Shown here in pieces: positions 61,101 to 64,000 of a stretch of DNA of 64,000 bases (position 1 is the first letter of the stretch; every line of letters starts with the position of its first letter). A program made the position numbers and the translations under genes. The DNA lies in assembly GCA_009783465.1 (NCBI GenBank), contig WRDM01000003.1:1-64000 (forward strand), written 5' to 3'. Source of the stretch: Phycisphaerae bacterium (GTDB lineage Bacteria > Planctomycetota > Phycisphaerae > SM23-33). The notes beneath the pieces are model-generated. The model ran no database searches and was not told where the DNA came from. It was given only the letters and a program-made list of their open reading frames with translations.

Positions 61101-61134
61101 ACGCACCCCCTACAATGTCTCACGGGGGGTGCGT
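61101..61134 (+). promoter_or_regulatory. hairpin over the -10 box and ribosome-binding site
   Basis: ACGCACCCCC (61101) and GGGGGGTGCGT (61124) are inverted around TACAATGTCTCAC. The TACAAT is a -10-like box, and GGGGGG forms the likely ribosome-binding site before the ATG at 61136. An RNA starting upstream could fold and mask it. Confidence 0.45.
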
Positions 61135-61135
61135 C

Positions 61136-61879
61136 ATGTTATACAGTGCGGCCAGGACGATGGGGTATCACATCAGCGCGTTTGACGGCGAGATCGGCAA
61201 GGTTCGCGACGTGCTGTTTGACGATCAGGAGTGGGTGATACGCTACCTGGTCGTCGATCTTGGCCAGTGGCTGCCGCGGCGCGAGGTACTGCTGTCGGTG
61301 GCGGCGATCGGGCGGTGGGAGTGGGCTCAGGGCGCCATCGGCGTGAGCTTGACGAAGGAGCAGATCGAGAACGGCCCGGACGTCAGCGCCGACCTGCCCG
61401 TCTTCCGGCAGCACGAGGAGCAATTGGCCCGCTATTACGGTTGGCCGATGTACTGGGCGTCCTCGATCTACGGCAACCTCGAACCCGTCAGCGTGGTGCC
61501 GCCGCTACCGGCCGACGCGAAAGACGACGTCCCGCCGCCCCACTACGACCCGCACCTGCGAAGCGTCAACGAGGTCCGCGGCTATCACATCCAGACGGCC
61601 GACCTCCGCTTCGGCCAACTCGCCGACCTGCTCTACGACGCGACGTTCGCCATCCGCCTGCTGGAACTCCACACGCACCGCCTGATACCGGGAGGCCAAA
61701 AAGTCGTCGCTTCGCCGGCATGGGTGCACCACATCGAGTGGAACACCCGGCGAATCGCCCTGATCTTGACGTCGGAACAACTCGTCACCCTCCCGCCCGT
61801 CGAACCAGGCCTCCCCGCCAACGAATACGACCGCCGACTGATGCAATGGCGCGAGGAACACCACGTATCGGCGGCGTGA
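61136..61879 (+). CDS. double PRC-barrel protein
   Basis: The product has 247 aa in two halves. The first has 'MGYHISAFDGEIGKVRDVLF' and 'WVIRYLVVDLGQWLPRREVL'; the second has 'RGYHIQTADLRFGQLADLLY' and 'RLIPGGQKVVASPAWVHHIE'. Each half is a PRC-barrel, a small beta-barrel found in photosynthetic reaction centres and in many sensing or RNA-related proteins. Function unknown. The ATG at 61136 is preferred, since the earlier in-frame ATG at 61115 lies inside the -10-like box. Confidence 0.85.
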   Translation: MLYSAARTMGYHISAFDGEIGKVRDVLFDDQEWVIRYLVVDLGQWLPRREVLLSVAAIGRWEWAQGAIGVSLTKEQIENGPDVSADLPVFRQHEEQLARYYGWPMYWASSIYGNLEPVSVVPPLPADAKDDVPPPHYDPHLRSVNEVRGYHIQTADLRFGQLADLLYDATFAIRLLELHTHRLIPGGQKVVASPAWVHHIEWNTRRIALILTSEQLVTLPPVEPGLPANEYDRRLMQWREEHHVSAA

Positions 61880-61901
61880 CAAGAGGTTTCACGTACACGA
61901 A

Positions 61902-62091
61902 CGATTCATCCGAGGGGGGCAAGCCAGTAGCCAATAGCCATCAGGTATGGCGGGACCTGCGGTAAATCATACGAGCTTGACGTTGGCTACACCTCTGCCC
62001 ATTCCCGCTTTCATTGCCTTTTCGCCCTTATTTTTCCATACCTATTGGCTACTGGCTATTGGCTACTGGCTTGCCCCCCTCGGATGAATCG
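61902..62091. repeat. inverted repeat with 39-bp perfect arms (family G)
   Basis: The 39-base arms (61902-61940 and 62053-62091) are exact complements; they include CCGAGGGGGGCAAGCC and the CAGTAGCCAATAGCC unit. The enclosed 112 bases show no open frame of interest. It fills the convergent gap between the PRC-barrel and URO-D genes. Confidence 0.85.
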
Positions 62092-62127
62092 CTCGTTCAC
62101 GCCACGAGGACGGAAAACCTGCGTTGC

Positions 62128-63246
62128 TCACCGCAATGCCTCATCCAACATCGTCAGGTAATTCTCCACGGGAATGTAATCCGGGATCGAGTTGCCTGAA
62201 CCCAGCGCGAAATGGCCGCCGGGGGCGCAGTCGTCGATGATCTGGCGAACGTATTTGCGCAGGTCGGCCGGCGACAGCCTCGTGAGCTTGTCGATGTCCA
62301 CGCCACCGAGGATGCCGATTTTTTGGCCGTAGCGCCGCTTCCATTCCTGCACGGGGTCGATGGCGTCCTCGACGCTGTGCTTGGCGTCGATCTTCACGTC
62401 GTTGATCAGGTCGGGCATGATGTCGTGAATCTGGCCGCAACTGTGCAGGAAATACGGGATGCCCTTGGCGTGCGCCTTGGCGGCGTAGCGTTTGTGGATG
62501 GGCAGGATGTATTGTCGCAGGGGGTCGGGGCCGATGAGCGTGCCGGTGCGGAAGCCCATGTCGTCGCCCTGGAAATACGCGATGATTCGCGGCACCTGGA
62601 GCAGGCGGTCGATGTAGCCGCTGACGACGCTTTCGACTTTGTCCGCGACGGCCCGCACCAGGTCCGGCTGTTCGTAGAGGGCGATGCACAGAAATTCGTA
62701 GCCCATGAGCATGTCGACCCATTCCAGAGGCCCGGCGGCGTGGCAGCAGATCAGGCCCAGCCCGTCGGGCATGGTTTTCGCGACGTACTCGTAGGGGAAG
62801 AAGTCCGCGTCGGTCCACGTCGGCCAGGGGTATTTCTCGAAGTCTTCCCAGCTTTGGATGGGACCTCGGGCGGTTTCGCTGTAGGTTCGGCCCTGATCGC
62901 CGCCGGGGCGGTGGTACCGCGGGAAATCCATGGCCAATTCCATGCGGACGAAGTCGTAGCCCAGGCGGTACCACATCTGGATGAAGTTGTCGTAGTAGGC
63001 CTTGACGCGGTCCTGCCCGGCGGGGGCAGGCTTGGTGTCGTCGCCGCGCTGTTCGTGAATGGGATGATCGTTGATGTCCACCCAAGGCCTGTCCAGCAGG
63101 GCCATGATCGCCTTCTGGATCGGCGGATTCATCAGATACTCCACCAGCCGAGGCCTGCGGGGTTCGTAGTCGGTGGTGACGGCCTGGATAAACTCCCGAT
63201 AATCCGGCTGAGGCTTGGCCAGGGGAAGCAGTTGGATCTCCGACAT
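62128..63246 (-). CDS. uroporphyrinogen-decarboxylase-family (methyltransferase-type) protein
   Basis: The product has 372 aa. It has 'VRMELAMDFPRYHRPGG', the conserved 'DADFFPYEYVAKTMPDGLGL' and 'HAAGPLEWVDMLMGYEFL'. 'YFLHSCGQIHDIMPDLIN' (HxCG zinc-type site) and 'LGGVDIDKLTRLSPADLRKY' close the TIM barrel. HxCG-type members work as corrinoid/CoM methyltransferases rather than haem enzymes, so a methyl-transfer or sugar-ether function is likely. AAAGGA at 8 nt supports the ATG at 63246. A second, more divergent family member lies at 25447. Confidence 0.8.
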   Translation of the reverse strand: MSEIQLLPLAKPQPDYREFIQAVTTDYEPRRPRLVEYLMNPPIQKAIMALLDRPWVDINDHPIHEQRGDDTKPAPAGQDRVKAYYDNFIQMWYRLGYDFVRMELAMDFPRYHRPGGDQGRTYSETARGPIQSWEDFEKYPWPTWTDADFFPYEYVAKTMPDGLGLICCHAAGPLEWVDMLMGYEFLCIALYEQPDLVRAVADKVESVVSGYIDRLLQVPRIIAYFQGDDMGFRTGTLIGPDPLRQYILPIHKRYAAKAHAKGIPYFLHSCGQIHDIMPDLINDVKIDAKHSVEDAIDPVQEWKRRYGQKIGILGGVDIDKLTRLSPADLRKYVRQIIDDCAPGGHFALGSGNSIPDYIPVENYLTMLDEALR

Positions 63247-63329
63247 CGCACGGTCCTTTCGATTGGTACTTGATGACATCACCTTAGAGGACGGCGGGTG
63301 ATTTGTAAAGAGTGACCCTCGCGTTGCGT

Positions 63330-63462
63330 GATCCGCCTTCGCGAAGACCGAGCGGGATTACACGGATTAAGGGATTTCAGGATTGCGGATTTGTCGTTCC
63401 ACACGGCAATCCATTAATCCGTTCATCCGCGTAATCCCGCTCGGTCTTCGCGAAGGCGGATC
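63330..63462. repeat. inverted repeat with 31-bp arms (family I)
   Basis: The 31-base arms (63330-63360 and 63432-63462), which contain CCGCCTTCGCGAAGACCGAG, are exact complements. Between them are ATTAA/ATCC-type direct repeats. The family B fragment at 63474-63515 follows. Confidence 0.85.
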
Positions 63463-63473
63463 ATCTAACATGT

Positions 63474-63515
63474 TCCGACAGGATCGTCCCACAGCGCAAA
63501 GAGGCAAGCCCGATC
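63474..63515. repeat. family B fragment
   Basis: 'CAGCGCAAAGAGGCAAGCCC' matches the right arm of other family B copies; the left arm is absent. Confidence 0.6.
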
Positions 63516-63559
63516 GAAGATTTGATTTTCGCGCGCGGTTTGCCGAAAATGGAATAGAC

Positions 63560-64000
63560 ATGGCCAAGCGTAAGGGTAAATCGCAACATCGGATGAATTG
63601 GCAGCAGCAGTATGAGCATGGCGAAGAAGATCGTCAGCAGTTTTCCGCGCGCTCGAGGCTGACGCAGCGGCAGGTGAAGTTGCCCTCGCAACGGAACCCG
63701 GCGGAGTTGGAGAATATCGAGTCGTTGCCGCGAGCCAACGGCATGGTGGTTGGATTGTATCCTGGCGGCGTGGCGGTGCGGGCCGAGGGCACGAACGTGC
63801 CGCTGGCGAGTCGGCGGGTGTTGTTCTGCGGGGTGGCCAAGGCGTTTCGCGTGCCGGGCGGCGCCGAGCACGCGTCGGCCGTCGCGGTGGGCGATCTGGT
63901 GACGGTGGCGTTGACGCGTCGCGAGCACGCGCAGGGGCAGGAGGCCGACAAAAGCCGCACCGACGGCCTGATCCTGCTGCGGCAGAAGCGTCGCAGCGCG
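63560..64000 (+). CDS. RsgA-like ribosome small-subunit GTPase, N-terminal part
   Basis: The frame from the ATG at 63560 stays open to the window edge (147 codons), so it is truncated at the 3' side. The start is basic ('MAKRKGKSQHRMNWQQQYEH'), followed by an OB-like domain with 'NGMVVGLYPGGVAVRAEGTN', 'RRVLFCGVAKAF' and 'VGDLVTVALTRREHAQG', then a 'DGLILLRQKRRSA' end. This resembles the N-terminal OB domain of RsgA/YjeQ ('G.V......y.V......C..rg....dl.VGD.V....'). The GTPase domain lies beyond the window. Confidence 0.6.
   Translation, partial: MAKRKGKSQHRMNWQQQYEHGEEDRQQFSARSRLTQRQVKLPSQRNPAELENIESLPRANGMVVGLYPGGVAVRAEGTNVPLASRRVLFCGVAKAFRVPGGAEHASAVAVGDLVTVALTRREHAQGQEADKSRTDGLILLRQKRRSA

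Noticed and set aside
1-64000. tRNA, rRNA or transposase genes
   Set aside because: No cloverleaf-compatible sequence with a TTCGA loop in the right context, no rRNA-like sequence and no transposase-like protein were recognised; a covariance search would be needed to exclude tRNAs fully.

Overview
The window is GC-rich, densely coded on both strands and chromosomal. It suggests a planctomycete, probably of the Phycisphaerae type. The signs are a prepilin-like surface protein with a DUF1559-type C-terminal DG motif, a PEP-CTERM-anchored protein, large secreted proteins of no recognised family, two uroporphyrinogen-decarboxylase-family proteins, two GroELs, and intergenic DNA packed with families of long palindromes. 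No rRNA, tRNA, transposase, prophage or CRISPR array was seen. The lineage is an inference from gene style, not from a marker gene.

Region 1 (1-13 kb): the end of a GNAT acetyltransferase, a cysteine-protease-like hypothetical, a prepilin-type protein, tsaB, a secreted protein with two STN-like domains that overlaps tilS, a flavin-reductase-like protein, two L,D-transpeptidases in tandem, 5-formyl-THF cyclo-ligase, a HAD phosphatase, a PEP-CTERM protein and a secreted TPR-like protein. Region 2 (13-28 kb): ftsH followed by a zeta-toxin-like ATPase and a small partner, a BamD-like/LptE-like outer-membrane pair, a GcvT-like protein, folK, tex, a lower-GC patch (nucleotidyltransferase and GNAT), a URO-D-like protein and a lipoprotein-like propeller candidate.

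Region 3 (28-43.5 kb): riboflavin synthase, a phasin-like protein with a UbiB/ABC1 kinase, a GH130 glycoside phosphorylase, an alpha/beta hydrolase lipoprotein, a CBS-domain/hemolysin-type membrane protein, two paralogous secreted proteins each built from six collinear beta-type repeats, a Cof-type HAD phosphatase, and a winged-helix regulator with a membrane protein behind a near-perfect 28-bp palindrome. Region 4 (44-56 kb): a GT9 glycosyltransferase, an MBL-fold lipoprotein, and a minus-strand chaperone cluster read as groEL2, groES, groEL1, dnaJ, DUF3795, VOC, grpE. An NtrC-type sigma-54 activator and a HAD protein follow. Region 5 (56-64 kb): a type II/IV pseudopilin, a large GH38 alpha-mannosidase, a double PRC-barrel protein, a URO-D-family protein and the start of an RsgA-like GTPase.

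The genes read as core housekeeping (tRNA modification, folate, riboflavin, protein quality control) mixed with envelope and glycan functions. The most striking non-genic content is the set of palindromic repeat families. One copy is flanked by an exact 29-bp duplication of the end of a gene, another lies in frame inside tilS, and others fill the gaps between co-directional genes. Several genes have a -10-like box 6-7 nt before the start codon, which suggests leaderless mRNAs.
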